This document shows positions 10,613 through 23,084 of a stretch of DNA of 64,000 bases, piece by piece. The stretch is from Typhlomys cinereus. Its lineage: Eukaryota > Chordata > Mammalia > Rodentia > Platacanthomyidae. The DNA lies in assembly GCA_023101885.1 (NCBI GenBank), contig JALPQD010000160.1:2513188-2577187 (forward strand), given 5' to 3'. The position numbers were made by a program, and so were the translations under genes. The notes beneath the pieces are model-generated. The model worked only from the letters and a program-made list of their open reading frames with translations. It did no database searches and was not told where the DNA came from. Each line of letters starts with the position of its first letter. The stretch's first letter is position 1.

Positions 10613-11133
10613 TAACTAAACATTTTATTGTAATTGCTCTTGGGGACTGAAGTTCTAGAAAGCCACGTGTGCATTTAGGAGTTTGCAGACTAGCCTTTGC
10701 TCTTTGGAGTAGAAGGCTGTGAAGAGATGGAATTGCTGCAGACTAAGAAGTCCTCATTGTCTTGGGTTATCTTTAGTCATCTCTTTTAATAGCTATTAGG
10801 GTCAATCTCTCTATCTGATCTAACATTTTTATGATTACAAGATAAGTCTCAGACATGTATGCTAGGCTTAATAAACCTGTGTCCTGCCCCAGCTAAAAGC
10901 TAGGAATGCAAGGGTTGCAAAAAATTTCTACGCCTGGTTAAAGACAAATAGAAGAGAGTTTTCCACCTTTCTTTGTAGTCGTCTACTTGATGATCCATCA
11001 CCTTCTTTCTTCTGTGATTATAAAAGTGTAAGTTACAGCCCCAAGCACACGAGTCTGTCTTGGTCGTTACACATCACCATGGCTCGTTGTTGAAGGAGGA
11101 AGAAAGAAGCACCACATCTGAAGTCCTGTAAGT
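10613..11133 (+). mobile_element. Possible diverged LTR or flank
   Basis: Contains AATAAA (about 10870) and, later, a TATA-like TATAAAAG at 11021, followed by a C-rich start-like region. Boundaries are not clear. Confidence 0.3.
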
Positions 11134-11779
11134 GTTGCAGGGAACCGGTCTCGACCGTCCCAGTGTCGTAGGGTTCTTGTGTTCCGGAGTCGAAGATTAA
11201 AACCAGAACACCTGTAGAGGATTAAGGCAGAGTTTATTAGAGAAGAGAAAGGTTGGAATTCATTGACTCCAGACGTGGAGTGCCACGAGGGGCTAGGGAG
11301 TCCATGAGAATGCACAGTGCCTAGGCATGGAATTCATGAGGAGCAAGGAACCAGAAACAGACTCATGGCACTGGAGTGCCATGAGGGGCCAGATTGCCTC
11401 CAAGAGAAGTAGGCAGCTGGAAACGGACTCATAGCACCACAAGGCCATGAGGGGCTAGATCGCCAAAGATGGTTCCCAGGGCTAGGTATATTTATACACC
11501 TAGACAAGCCTGGGAGACTGGCTTTTTCCCATTGGTTGATTCCCATAGGGGCCCAACCCAGTTGCTCTTGGGCCCATGTGGGCTAGTGGTCCAGTTGTTT
11601 GATATGGAGAGCTCATCTCCATAATCACTTCATGGGGAAGTTGGCCATCTTATCCGGGAGGATTGGAGTCAGTTCCTCAGCAGGAGTGTTCCCTCAGGGT
11701 GATTCCTTCAGGAATTCCAAAGACCTTCCAAGACCTTGAGAGACCCATCCCAGCATAGCTGCTCTAATCCTGCCTCACT
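11134..11779 (-). mobile_element. ERV LTR, family L, near full length
   Basis: Rev. comp. begins TGAGGCAGGATTAG and ends CCCTGCAACA (TG...CA), about 646 bp. Shares the 7709-8226, 9725-10345 and 20852-21514 sequence. No flanking internal region is seen. Confidence 0.75.
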
Positions 11780-12370
11780 TGGTAGCCCCTCCTGGCTCTC
11801 TCTGTCATCTAAGGTCCTTGTGCAATGAAGCCGACTGAGGTGGTACACAGAGCCATGAGACAAGTAGGCAGTAGAGACGAGGAGAGCCAGGGCAGCAACT
11901 CTTCCACAGTTGATTTTCCAGGTGGCTGTGATGGCAGTTCACTTCCTGGTTCTTCTCCACTGAAGAAAAGGAATCAGAGGCCGCTTCCCTGTCTGTGGGC
12001 ATTCAAGAATGACCTGCAGGACATAGTGTGGGCTAGCCCCTGAAATGTGACCAGAGAACCACCCAGCCATTCACACTTATCTGAAATCAACTAGTCCAAA
12101 GGAAAATGCGAGTAGTCCACCTCTTTCCTCAACCCGACCAAAGTTTTCTACAGGAGAAAGGGGGGAGGCAGAGAGGAAGGGAGAAAAGAAACAGAAGAAA
12201 GGGAAAGAAGATTCTGGCTTTGTTTGGATCACCTTCCCACTCACTAGGGAGCGTTAACCACTGTTATTCCACTTTCACTTAAACCAACAGAGGCTTCCAC
12301 TTTCTGCTGCTTTCGGTTTTTTTTTTTCTTCTCTTTCAAAGTTTCATGTACAAATATAGTAAATTTATAT
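11780..12370. other. Intergenic sequence, nothing recognised
   Basis: No coding or repeat call. Confidence 0.5.
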
Positions 12371-12600
12371 TGCTTTCACCTCTTCTCCCCCAATCCCATT
12401 TCTCCCTTTCTTTTCCTACTATAAACCTTTTTCTCTACCAGTTTCTCTCTTACTTTCACGTCTTTGTGTGTGTGTGGCACTGACTTTCGTCTGGGTTGGC
12501 TTGGATGGTGTGTGACTGAGCACTCGCTGAAGCATGAATCATAGATCAGTGGCGTATCACTGAGGAACACACTTCTCCTTTCCTGCCTCCAGCAATGTTG
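12371..12600 (-). repeat. Interspersed repeat shared with 28860-29090
   Basis: The two regions align in order (a CCCATT-rich pyrimidine run, a TTTCACGTCTTTG/TTTCACATCTTTTG block, then a TGGCTGAGCAG/GTGACTGAGCAC block). Possibly an L1-derived piece in minus orientation. Confidence 0.5.
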
Positions 12601-12642
12601 CTTTACTTTCACCCTAAAATATACCTTTAAAAATAAAACTTT

Positions 12643-12918
12643 GGGGGTGGAGAGATGGCTGAGGGATAAAGTTTTTGCCTTACAAGCAAAAGGACCCGAG
12701 TTCAGATCCCTAGATCCCATGTAAAACTGCTGAGCAGAAATGGTAATGACTTGTATGTAATTCCAGTACTGGAATGCAAAGCCTGGAATCCCCAGAGCAA
12801 AAGCAATAAGGAAGTAGAACAACCCAAGATGATTCCTGAAGTCACTCTAGGACCTCTACAAGGACACACACTCAAGTGCCTTCTTCTACATACACCTATA
12901 CACACATGAAAAAAAAAA
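12643..12918 (+). repeat. Main SINE, subfamily A
   Basis: Head GGTGGAGAGATGGCTGAGG, tail with A run at 12909. Confidence 0.8.
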
Positions 12919-12921
12919 GTT

Positions 12922-13005
12922 GGGTGTGCGTATCTCTATAGAGTGCTGTCTAGCATAAGTAAGATCCTGGGTTCAATTCCTGGTACTGAAAAAAAATTAA
13001 AATTA
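12922..13005 (+). repeat. ID-like SINE
   Basis: Ends GGGTTCAATTCCTGGTACTG followed by A-rich tail. Confidence 0.6.
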
Positions 13006-13395
13006 AAATTAAAGTTGGGAAGGATGCCAAATCCATGGTGTTTTTCAAACTGATGATTTTCAGTCAGCAGGTTACAATATAAGAGCATGAAATCAGTGCC
13101 ATTATTTGTTTCCGGTTAACCAGAACATCAATCTATATAACCTCAATAGCGTAAAGTCAATGTAAAGGAAAGACAGACAAAGGGATCCATGACTTGATGA
13201 CATCACATTTTATTTGGGAATAGAACTTGCAGCAAGATGGGGTTTCCACAAGCTGAACCAGAGCCTGACTTCTGCTTACATTGTGGGTAATCATAGGAAG
13301 AGAAAAGGGAGGGGAAAGAGGACTAAAATTTCTGATAGATTACTGCGGGGGGAGGGTGGGAAAGAGGCCTCACAGAGAATTAAAGAATGTCATAC

Positions 13396-13475
13396 AGAGA
13401 GATGGCTCAGAGGTTAACCCTTTGCCTGGGAAGCAAAAGGACCTGCGTTCAGAAACCCTTAGGTATATTCCTGTC
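13396..13475 (+). repeat. Main SINE, head fragment only
   Basis: Has AGAGAGATGGCTCAGAGG and the Pol III B-box side, then stops. Confidence 0.6.
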
Positions 13476-13702
13476 TGATCATCAGATTAAAACCAAAATG
13501 AGAGATATTCCATAAAGTAACTGACTTGTGATTGTGAAAAGCTAAAGTTAATGAAAGACTGAGAAATAATTCTGAGCAAAAGAAACTAAAATGACCGTTT
13601 TCTTAGCCCTTTTCCCTATCTACACAACAGATGTTTGTCTGGCCATGACGTTATTTTTAAAAATATTTAAATTTTTTAAAATTTTTGTTTATTTAAAGCA
13701 TC

Positions 13703-14712
13703 AATTGGAAATGGTCTGAGAACTTCCTCCTTGTTGGATAGCTTGCACAGTACCAAGGAATACTGCAGAAGCTACTGCGAGAGAGAAATCATCATGGGAC
13801 TCATCAATTCATGAGATCTACAAGTTACAATAAAATCACCATGGCAGTGTAATAGTGACATGAGTATCAACCAATAGCTTTCTGATTGAATTCAAGACCT
13901 GTCTGTCAGAATGGAACACAGAACCTAAAAAAGGAAAGAAATAGATCAATAGAGAAAAAGAGCCAGTTAACCTGTAGGTAGGAAGACAGTACACCAAACT
14001 GCTCTCTAAATAGCTGCTATTATACCCATAGATTTGAAGAACACTTAACACTCAGCCTAGAAGTCTTCTACAACAGAGGTAGAGAATCTCAACACCCTGA
14101 CCGGATACAGCCTAAGGCAGTGGAAGAGCAGTGAAGTGGACAAACAGCCAGCCATAATGCAGAGTACTGGTGACCCAGCAAGGTGCATCCAGAATCAAGC
14201 CAACCTAATCTCTCCCCATCCTAAGGCCTATGGAACCTCAAGGAAGAGGAGGCAGTGAGATTGTAAGATCCTAAAGATGGGAAGATTCACTGTTGGTCAA
14301 GACATTCCATTCAAGGCAGGACTGCTGCATCCAGGAACTCACTGCAGTGAGACTTGGCCTTACCAGACCTGCATAATGACTGACACACCAACATGCCCCC
14401 ACAGACTACAGAGGAACTCAAGCGAGATAAGAACACACAGTGGAAACCTTGAAGACTAGAGCTGGATAAGTAAAGGGAAATGTTCCTATTGGTGGGGTGG
14501 CCCAAAGAGAGGCAATTTGGTATGCCACAGAGGCCTGAACCCCCACAAGAGTAGACAAGTCTGGAGTCCACAGAAGTAGACATACGGGAGGGTGGGAGGG
14601 AGTGGAATGGATTGATGAAGGGAAGAGAGGGAAATAGGAGGGAGGGGGAATAGAAGGAAGCAGGGATAAGTAAGTATTCAATATATTTGAAAAACTAGAA
14701 AAATAAAATAAT
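13703..14712 (+). mobile_element. Rodent L1, 5'-truncated 3' end
   Basis: About 1 kb strongly similar to 26250-27304, with a purine-rich GGGAGG stretch near 14587-14645 and an A-rich end at 14697-14720. No coding frame is left. Confidence 0.7.
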
Positions 14713-14730
14713 AAGAAGAAAGAATTTCCT

Positions 14731-15035
14731 GGGCTGGAGAGGTGGCTCAGGGGTTAAGCCTCCGCCTTGCAGGTGGAAGGTCCTGAGTTCGGATCCCAGA
14801 TCCCACGTATAGACGCCAGGCGGAACCGGGGGCGGCCTGCGCTTCTGGTCCTGGTAGGGCGGAGCCTGTGAATCCCGGGGCAGAAGGAGGTGGAGGCGTC
14901 CATGGCGGTTTGCGAATTTGTCCGTGGTTCTACACATACACAGACACACACACACACAGACACACACGCGTGCGGGCACATACACACGCATATGCACACA
15001 GTTGAATAAATAATAATAATAATAAAAATTTAAAA
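14731..15035 (+). repeat. Main SINE, younger subfamily (B)
   Basis: Head GGGCTGGAGAGGTGGCTCAG, CpG-rich, CA stretch 14935-14975, tail (AAT)n. It landed just after the L1 A-tail; AAGAAAGAATTTCCT at both ends looks like its target-site duplication. Confidence 0.9.
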
Positions 15036-15254
15036 GAAGAAAGAATTTCCTGCTCCAATAAAATCATAAACAAAGAAAAAAATTATTTATTTGAGAGAGG
15101 GGGAGGGAGAGAAGGTATGTAAATAACATACCATTATACAGGAGTACACGTCAGAGACTACTTCTTTCTTTCTACCATGAGGATTTCAGGTCACTGGATT
15201 TGTAAGTAGCTGAGTATCTCTCTGGGCCCCACACGACATTCTTTTTTTTTTTTT

Positions 15255-15274
15255 TTGCATGTGTGTATATAAGA

Positions 15275-15312
<38 letters not shown>

Positions 15313-15535
15313 ACACATACGTGTACACATATGCTTCAGGAATCGTTCTGAATTGTTTCTACCTCTTTTTTAACTTCCCTCTTGGACTTCCCAGACTCCA
15401 GCTCCTAGAGCCAAAAATGATGGCCAATGCCATTTCTGCCTGGGATTTTTACAGGGGATTCAAGATCTGAACTCAGATCCTTCTGTTTGTAAAGCAGTCT
15501 TAACCCTGACCTGAGCTGTCTCTCTAACCCCCACT
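15255..15535 (-). repeat. Main SINE, subfamily A, with (GT)n
   Basis: GT repeat 15276-15308; minus-strand head near 15530. Confidence 0.75.
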
Positions 15536-15537
15536 TT

Positions 15538-15602
15538 ATCTTTTGAGACAGGGTCTCACAGTGAACTTGGAGCTCCTTGATTGACTGGGCTAGGTAATAC
15601 AA
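15538..15602 (-). repeat. B1-like SINE fragment
   Basis: TTTTGAGACAGGGTCTCACA at its start (reverse B1 end). Confidence 0.55.
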
Positions 15603-16099
15603 CATTTTCGCTTGACTTCTGAGTTACTCCTTTCCTTTTAACAATTTGAGCTCCAAATTCCAGTTTTTCCTTTAATGGGTTATAAACCAATCCTATCATT
15701 TTAGTGCTTGGCTTGTTCCCTTTTTGGCCAGCTGCCTTCTACCTTCTCCGGCCTCCCCTGTGCTTTTGAGATGATCTTATCAATCCTTGAGAAATACTTC
15801 TCTTTCTTGCATAAGATGTTCTGGGCACAGTTTGTGCTTTGGCTCCAACCCTAGAATTGCTTAGTTCACAAAGCAATCCTTAGGTTTTTCTGGTAGTTTG
15901 TTCTTTAGTGGACAATGGTATCTAGGAGCCAAAGTGTAGGCCTAAAATACTTATTTATATTGGGGTTCTACTGTTCCCAGGTCCTCTGGGCAGAGCTACT
16001 TCCATTCCTATTTATGTCCACATATATGTAGATACACAGAAAACCATACATACATGCCAGTACTCTCTGTTTCAATTCTCAACCACCAGGTTTCACTTT

Positions 16100-16240
16100 T
16101 TTTTAAAAGATAAAATCTTATGTAGGCTAAATTGGCCTTGAGCTCATTATATAGCCAAAGATTACCTTGAACTTCTGATCCTCCTGCCTCTGCCTTCCGA
16201 GTACTAGGAATACAAATATGCATCAGCACACCTAGTTTAT
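16100..16240 (-). repeat. B1-like SINE
   Basis: Has CTTCTGATCCTCCTGCCTCT and GAGTACTAGGAATAC, in reverse B1 order. Confidence 0.7.
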
Positions 16241-16241
16241 G

Positions 16242-16312
16242 TGGTGTTGGGGGATCAAGCCCAGGATCTTGTGTGTACTAGGAAAATACTACAACTGAGC
16301 CCCATCCCTGGC
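16242..16312 (-). repeat. ID-like SINE
   Basis: Reverse tRNA-like unit with GATCAAGCCCAGGATCTTGT. Confidence 0.55.
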
Positions 16313-16313
16313 T

Positions 16314-16672
16314 GTCATGGTTGAACGTTAGTTGTCCCTTACAGACTTGTATCTTAGATGATATTAATGTTTGGAAAGGTTGTGGAACCTTTGAGAGGTA
16401 GAGCTTTGCTGGAGGAAGGGATGTCATAGGGGGCGGACCTTAAGGTTTGATAACCCAACCCTGCTTGCAGTATGTTTCTTGTTCTCTCTTCCTCCGTGAT
16501 GAAGGCTGTGACTTGAACCAGCCTCCTCGAACTTCTGCCATCTGCCATGACTTTTGCACCATAATGGACAAATGTCTCTGGAACCGTAAGCCAAAAACAT
16601 ACATCTCCCTTTCTCAATTTAAGTTGTATATAAGTATTGACTCACAGCAATAGAATGAAAAGTAATTATGAC
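16314..16672 (+). mobile_element. MaLR-like LTR
   Basis: Starts TGTCATGGTTGAACG and has AACCTTTGAGAGGTAGAG, GGGGCGGACCTT and GAACCGTAAGCC, ending ATTATGACA, in the order of ERVL-MaLR LTRs. A close relative lies at 18856-19690. Confidence 0.65.
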
Positions 16673-17059
16673 AGAAATTTGTACCAAGAAATGAGGTGTT
16701 GCTGTGAGACTTCACTAAATACTAAATACTAAAAAGTGAAGTATTGCTATGAAACTGAGAGAATTTGCTACCCAGAAATATGGTCATTGCTGTGATGTTG
16801 TGGATGTGTCTTTGGAGCTGTTTTGTGGGAGAAATATAAAAGAACTTTAGAACTTTGACCTAGGAAAGCCTTTGTGTCTTAGAGATAGAACTTGAAGAAT
16901 CACCCCAATGAAGCTGTAATGAGAGTAATGCTGAGAGAGATGCCAACAGTAGAAGCCCAGCTTATGATGGTCCAGAGGGGAACAGAGGCTGTTTGGAGAA
17001 CTAGACTAGGGGCAAGAGAAGTGATGCATTGGGAGAGATTTGGAACAAGTTTTGCTTTC

Positions 17060-17455
17060 ATCTTTATTTTTTTTAACTTTATTCATTCATTCATTAATTT
17101 TAGTGTTTGTGTGTGTGTGTGTTTGTGTGTGTGTGTATCAGAGGGCACAGGTATCCCTGGGGAAGATCAAGGGTGACTTTGGGAATCATCCTGGATTGCG
17201 TCTACTTCCTTCGTGCTTCACACTGGGATTTCCCAGGCTCTGTCCATCAGGAGTGGAAGCCACCATTTCTGCCTGGCATTTTTTTGTTTTGTTTTGTTTT
17301 GTTTTCGTTTTTTTTTTTTTTTTGTTCGTTTTTTCTTTCTTTCTTTCTTTCTTTTTTTTATCTGCTGCCTGGCGTTTTTAATGTTTAATGTGGGAGGACC
17401 TGGAATCTGAACTCAGGACCTTCTGTTTGCAAGACAGAGTCTTAACCCATCTCCA
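17060..17455 (-). repeat. Main SINE, subfamily A, with internal T/TTTC expansion
   Basis: GT repeat near 17107, body to 17280, a T-rich/CTTT insert 17280-17360, then the head side. Confidence 0.7.
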
Positions 17456-17784
17456 GCTCTGCTCTCATCTTTAAAGCTTGCCTGTTTAGTGGAGGAAGTT
17501 TCAAGACAACATAGTCTTGACTCTGTGGCATGGTTACTCTTTAACACTCTTAATCACATTTATAATGAAAAAAGAGTAGAAAATTGGATAGAAAGAAATA
17601 AAAACTGTAGAGTTGAACCAAGAATCTGCAAATAACAGCAAAATTGCAGTTTTTAATTGTTAACTGTTAATAGTGGAGATTAGTTCCATTAGTGACCAAA
17701 GCCTGCTTTTCGTTTTAATGATAGGAAAACTTGTACTCTGAAGGCAAGATCCTAAAGGCTCCCATCCATAAAATGGAAAATTGT

Positions 17785-17795
17785 TTTTTAAAAAA

Positions 17796-17832
<37 letters not shown>

Positions 17833-18062
17833 CAGAGAACACTGTCTGTCCCGGTGGAGGCCCAAAAGTGACTTCAGGAATCACCTTGGAATCACTTCCT
17901 TTCTGCTTTGTTCTGGAGTTTCCCAGATTCCACCTTCCAGGGCCATAAGGGCAGGCAACCACCATTTCTGCCTGGCATTTTTATATGGGACCTGGGATTC
18001 AAACTCAAGACCTTCTGCTTGGGAGTCAGAGGTTTAACCTCTGAGCCATCTCTCCAGTCCCA
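17785..18062 (-). repeat. Main SINE, subfamily A, with (GT)n
   Basis: GT run 17803-17830; minus-strand head GGGACTGGAGAGATGGCTCA at 18061. Confidence 0.85.
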
Positions 18063-18855
18063 AGAAGGCAAAATTCTTTTGAAAGGAAAGAACCAAAAGT
18101 CAGAACTCAATCATCTGTTACTCCTTTAAAGCAACTGCCCAAGGGACATGCTCTTGTGTCAACACAAAAAAAATTTGGACTAGCTGTGATCCAAGGGGGT
18201 CAGTCTCAACCTAAAGACTAGAGCAGAAATTGTCAATGTTGTCTACGGGGCACTGATTTTAGAAGCATTAAAGATGCAAGAATGAGGAGGCCATGGATTC
18301 TTCCTCCACAGTTTCAAAAGAATTAGATGTGAGAGGATTAAAAATCCTGTGAAGAGGCCCAGGGAGGGTACTACAAGATGCAGAGGTGAAGTCTGGATTG
18401 CCATTGAGACATGAAAATATCAGAGATACCGGAGGCAATGTGAGGCATCTGCCATAGGAGGAGCTAGTTGGAGAGAGTGGTAGGTGCTACAGGCAGCTGC
18501 AGCAGAGGGGCAGGAATGAAGCTCTTTGGCACTGAGATGATTTCAACAGTCTCTAAGATTTGGAATTTGCCCTACTGGTTTTTGGTCACATTATGGACCA
18601 CTCTTTCCTGGATATTCCCCCCATTCATCCATTTTAGAACAGAAATGTTTACTCCATGCCATTGTATGTTGGAAGTTTATAACTTGTCTTTTGCTTTTAA
18701 GAAATCACAAAAGACTGATTTCAGTTTGAAAAGAGGCGTTGGACTTTTGAACTATGATAGGATGGCTATATTCTATGGGAACTTTAAAAGTTATACTGAC
18801 TGCAATTTGCATCATGAAGCAGCCATGAGCTTGTGGGGACTGAGGGGTAGAACGT
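18063..18855. other. Intergenic sequence, nothing recognised
   Basis: An open frame at 18468-18872 exists but has no recognisable domain or splice context. Confidence 0.4.
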
Positions 18856-19690
18856 CATGGTTTGAATGTTAGTTGTCCCCACATGCTCATATGTTTGGAA
18901 AAGTTGTGGGGTTGTAGGATTTCTATCCAGATTCTTGTATCCCAGACTCAAAAACTGAAGCCAGGATGCCACGGAATGGTTTAAGTGACATTTACTGAAA
19001 AGCAGGGAAAGGGACACCTACCTGATTGCTCAGGAGAATCGGTGGGAACAAGAAGTCATTTCTGACTGTTCTGGGAGCCATAGGGGAGGCAAGACCACTG
19101 AAGTCTTTTCTCTGAAGCTCTGGACCCTGGGTCCCCCTTTTATGAACTTTTGGGGGATCGAAAATGGGAGCTTTCCATTGGTTTCCTCTCTGACCCTTGA
19201 TTAATGGTCCCTGGTGAGGCTAGGTTTGAAAGTCTCACTGGCAGACTTTGTGGTGGACCCCCTGGTGGGGTGCCTGTGTGCAGAAGTCAGTGTAAGCTTC
19301 AGGTCAGCTTCTCCAGAATACATGTCTCTCACGGAGGCTTGTGGCCTTGCTTAATTTCCTCTTGTCTTTGTGTGTTCTCACTGCCTAGAGAAATCTACCT
19401 CCATCTGTAGTACCTTTGAGAGATGGAGATTTGCTATAGGAAGGGATGTCGCAGGGGGTGGACCTTGAAGTTCGGTAGCCCAGCCCTGCATGCAGTATGT
19501 TTCTTGTTCTCTGCCTCCATGATGAAGGCTGTGACCAGAACCAGCCTCCTCCTGTTTCTACCACCTGCCATGCCTTTTCTGCCATCATGGGCTATATCTC
19601 CCCTCTAGAACTGTAAGCTAAATAAATCTTCCTTTCTCCCTAGGATCTGTCTCAGTGTTATCTCAGAGAAGCAGAAGGAAAGGTAGCTGC
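18856..19690 (+). mobile_element. MaLR-like LTR, split by another LTR
   Basis: 18856-18912 and 19409-19690 match the two parts of the LTR at 16314-16672 (GTCATGGTTTGAATG; TACCTTTGAGAGATGG; ACTGTAAGCTAAATAAATC). The middle is foreign. Confidence 0.7.
18913..19408 (-). mobile_element. Probable LTR inserted into the MaLR-like LTR
   Basis: About 495 bp absent from the related element at 16314. Rev. comp. has TTTCAGTAAATGTCAC and ends GAAATCCTACA, like the U5 end of an ERV. Confidence 0.5.
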
Positions 19691-20440
19691 AAAACAGTTT
19701 TTTCTTGCTTTCTTACTTTCCATACATTTAACACTCTTCTCCAATAGAAAAAAAAAAGTCTCTTTCTTATTATATTCATCTCTTTGTAGTCAAACCCCCA
19801 TCACTGTGTCTTGCTCACATGCCCTGCCCAGAACCTGAAACTTGTACCTGGTAGAGCCCTACGTGGGCACATCATCACTCATCCTAGGCTTTGATGCCCT
19901 CCAGGCTGCCTCCACAACAGACGACTTTCTCATGCCACTTGAGCTCTACCTGCTGACAGCTCTTCCTCCTATCGATGTCTTCCTCACTCTACTTTGGCTC
20001 TGACTACGCATTCATGTACCCACCCTTTTCATTCCTTCTGGGTTCTGATTCCCCACACTTGGACACACATGTAGGCTCTGAAAATCCATGTTGAATGCTC
20101 TCTATGTAAAGAATCACTCCTTACGCCACCCTAATTGACATACCAGTTTCTTCCCTTCTCACTTGGCTCAGGCTCCAATACAACAAGCCATACTCCCACC
20201 AGCATGAATATACCTCATGCAATTCATATATGAATCTCTCTGTCTCTCTCTCTTTCTCTCTCTCTCTCAGCAGGTCATGTCTCTATGTGGATGCCTCCTC
20301 CATCCTCACTTACTCAAACCCTTCTATTCCATACCAAACAGTCCCAGCATGAGTGTCTATCTTCCTGTGCTTCATATAATGACTTTAGGACAAATTACTA
20401 TGGAAGGTGAGAAAAGTCAGGGGGAGCTTAGAAAATAGTA
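19691..20440. other. Intergenic sequence with a short (CT)n
   Basis: (CT)n at 20236-20270; otherwise nothing recognised. Confidence 0.5.
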
Positions 20441-20442
20441 AC

Positions 20443-20851
<409 letters not shown>

Positions 20852-21514
20852 TTGCGGGAACAGTCTTTTCTCTGTCAAATATCTCTTCTGGATTATAGGG
20901 TCCCTGTTTGGGGGCCAAGTGTTGCTGGAATGACTGTCCCATGTCCATGTCGCAGAGTTCCTATGTTCAAAGTCCAAGAAGGAAACCAGAACACGTGTAG
21001 AGGATTAAGGTAGAGTTGATTAGAGGAGAGAAAGAACAGAACTCATGGACCCAGACGCGCAGTGCTATGAGGGGCAAGGGCCCCCGGAGAACTCATGGAA
21101 TCCACGAGAAGTAAGGAGCTGAAACCAAACTCACAGCACTGAGTGCCCTGAGGGGCTGGGCGCCAAAGATGGCTGCCAGGGTCAGACATATTTGATACCT
21201 AGGTAAGCCTGGGAAACTGGCTTTTCCTCATTGTTTAGCTCCCACTGGGACCCAACCCAGTTGCTCTTGGACCCACATGGGGCTAGAGATCAAGTTGTTT
21301 GTTAGATAAGGAGAACCCATCTCCATATCTTTTCATAGGAAAGTTGGCCATTTATCTCTGGGAGGGTTGGAGCTGGTTCCTCCCCAGGGGTTCCTCCCCA
21401 GGGATGTTCCTTCCGGGTGATAGGGCAGTGGGGGATGACCTTCAGGGATTTTAAAGATCTTCAAAGACCTTTAGAGACCCATCCCAGCATAGCCACTCTA
21501 ATCCTGCCTTATAA
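20852..21514 (-). mobile_element. ERV LTR, family L, diverged copy
   Basis: Shares AGGATTAAGGTAGAGTTGAT, the CATGAG modules and CATCCCAGCATAGCCACTC with the other three copies; begins TTGCGGGAACAG right after the GATA array. Confidence 0.7.
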
Positions 21515-21711
21515 ATGTTAAAAAAAGAAAAAAGAAAAAGAAAATAGTAACTGCATGCTGGCATAATAGTGTGTACTGTAATTCCAGGTACTTGGGAGGT
21601 TGAAACTAGGGGCTCTCAAAAGTCTTTTGCTGTTTTATTGGTTTTTTTTGTTGTTGTTGGTGGTGGTGGTGGTGGTGGTTTTGTTTGTGTTGTTGAACAA
21701 GGTCCCCTGGA

Positions 21712-21975
21712 TGGAAGATGGCTTAGTGGTTAAAGCCTTTGCCTTCAAGTAAAAAGGCCTGAGTTGAATCCTCAGGTCCCATTAAAAAAAAGAAAATCCT
21801 GGGAAGATATGGCAGATGCCTGTAATTCCTGCCCTGGAAACAGAGTCTAGGAGATCCAGAGCAAAGCAATCCAGGATGACTCCTGTTGTCACCCTTGGGC
21901 CTGCACAAGCACACACAGTCAAGTGCCTCTTGTACATATGCCTCCCATACACGTACACCCACTGCATGCAGAACA
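21712..21975 (+). repeat. Main SINE, subfamily A
   Basis: Head GATGGAAGATGGCTTAGTGG, body with AAGCAATCCAGGATGACTCC. Confidence 0.75.
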
Positions 21976-21989
21976 CACACACAAAGAGT

Positions 21990-22095
21990 AACTAACAATC
22001 CTGTATCCCAGGTTGGCTCCAGACTCTATGTACCTAAGAGTAACCTTGAACTCCCAATCCTACTGCCTCCTCCTCCTGAGTGCCCAGCTTAGATG
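21990..22095 (-). repeat. B1-like SINE fragment
   Basis: Reverse B1 order: CCAGGTTGGCTCCAGACTC then CTGAGTGCCCAGC. Confidence 0.6.
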
Positions 22096-22224
22096 GATCT
22101 CAAGTTTGAGGCCAACCTGGACTCTACAACAAGATTCTGACTCAAAAAATCTCTCTCACACACAAAGTGTGTTAACTGCACCCCATGATATTTCATGATA
22201 TTCAGGTTATGTTTTCTATTTATC

Positions 22225-22325
22225 AGTTTTGAGACGGACTTGCTATACAGCTTGAGCCGGCCTTGAATTCATGGTCTTCCTGCCTCAGTCTCTTCATTGC
22301 CGGGATTACAGGTATAGCCAGTGAA
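22225..22325 (-). repeat. B1-like SINE
   Basis: TTTTGAGACGGACTTGCTAT ... GCCGGGATTACAGGTATAGC. Confidence 0.75.
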
Positions 22326-22744
22326 ATGCTGGTTATATTAACATAGTCTATGAAATGGCTCAACAGGCAAGGGGTCTGTCTGCTCACAAACCTGATGCCA
22401 TGAGTTCAATCCCTAGAATCTCTTTATTCTATCCTCTGTATCCTCTGACCTCTATCCGTGTGACAAGGAATGTATGTGTTTCCTCTCTCTCTCAAATAAA
22501 TAGAATACCCTCCAAAAGTTTTAGCAAACAATGTAAGTATTCTGTTTTATACCACTCTGGCAAAATACTTGGGATAGACAACTTTAAAAAGAGAAAGGTT
22601 TATTTAGGCTTCATGTGTCATTCCACGATCAACTGGACTTGTTGCTTTGGGGACTGTGGCAAGGCCGCGCTTTGGTACACAGCACGTGAAGGAGCAGACT
22701 GCTCACCTCCTAGCGGCCAGGAAGCAGAGAGAGCATGAAAGTCA

Positions 22745-22838
22745 GGAAGCTGGGGATGTAGTTCAGTTGGCAGAGTGCTTGCCTAACATGCATGAGATCC
22801 TGGGTTCAGTCTCCAGCAGCATCACACAAAGTATGCAT
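22745..22838 (+). repeat. ID-like SINE
   Basis: GCTGGGGATGTAGTTCAGTT, then GGGTTCAGTCTCCAGCA: a tRNA-Ala-derived ID unit. Confidence 0.75.
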
Positions 22839-23084
22839 GACACGTACGTACCTGTAATCCCAAAAATCTGGCTCATGGCCATCATTGGCTACATACCAAG
22901 TTAGAAACCAGTCTTGAACATGTGAGAGAGACCCTATTACTAAACAGAGCAGGGGTCCCATAGTCTCCTTAGAGGGTATTCTTCCATTGACCTAAAATTT
23001 ACACTGGATTCCACCTTTTAAAGTCTCCACTACCTTTCCAATATCAACAACCATGCCCAGTGTTTCAGGTGAAGCGTCACCATG

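Noticed and set aside
7709..11779. A complete provirus flanked by these LTRs
   Set aside because: Orientations alternate and no gag, pol or env frame is visible between them.
22745..22838. Possible tRNA gene
   Set aside because: The tRNA-like boxes belong to an ID-type SINE; no complete cloverleaf.
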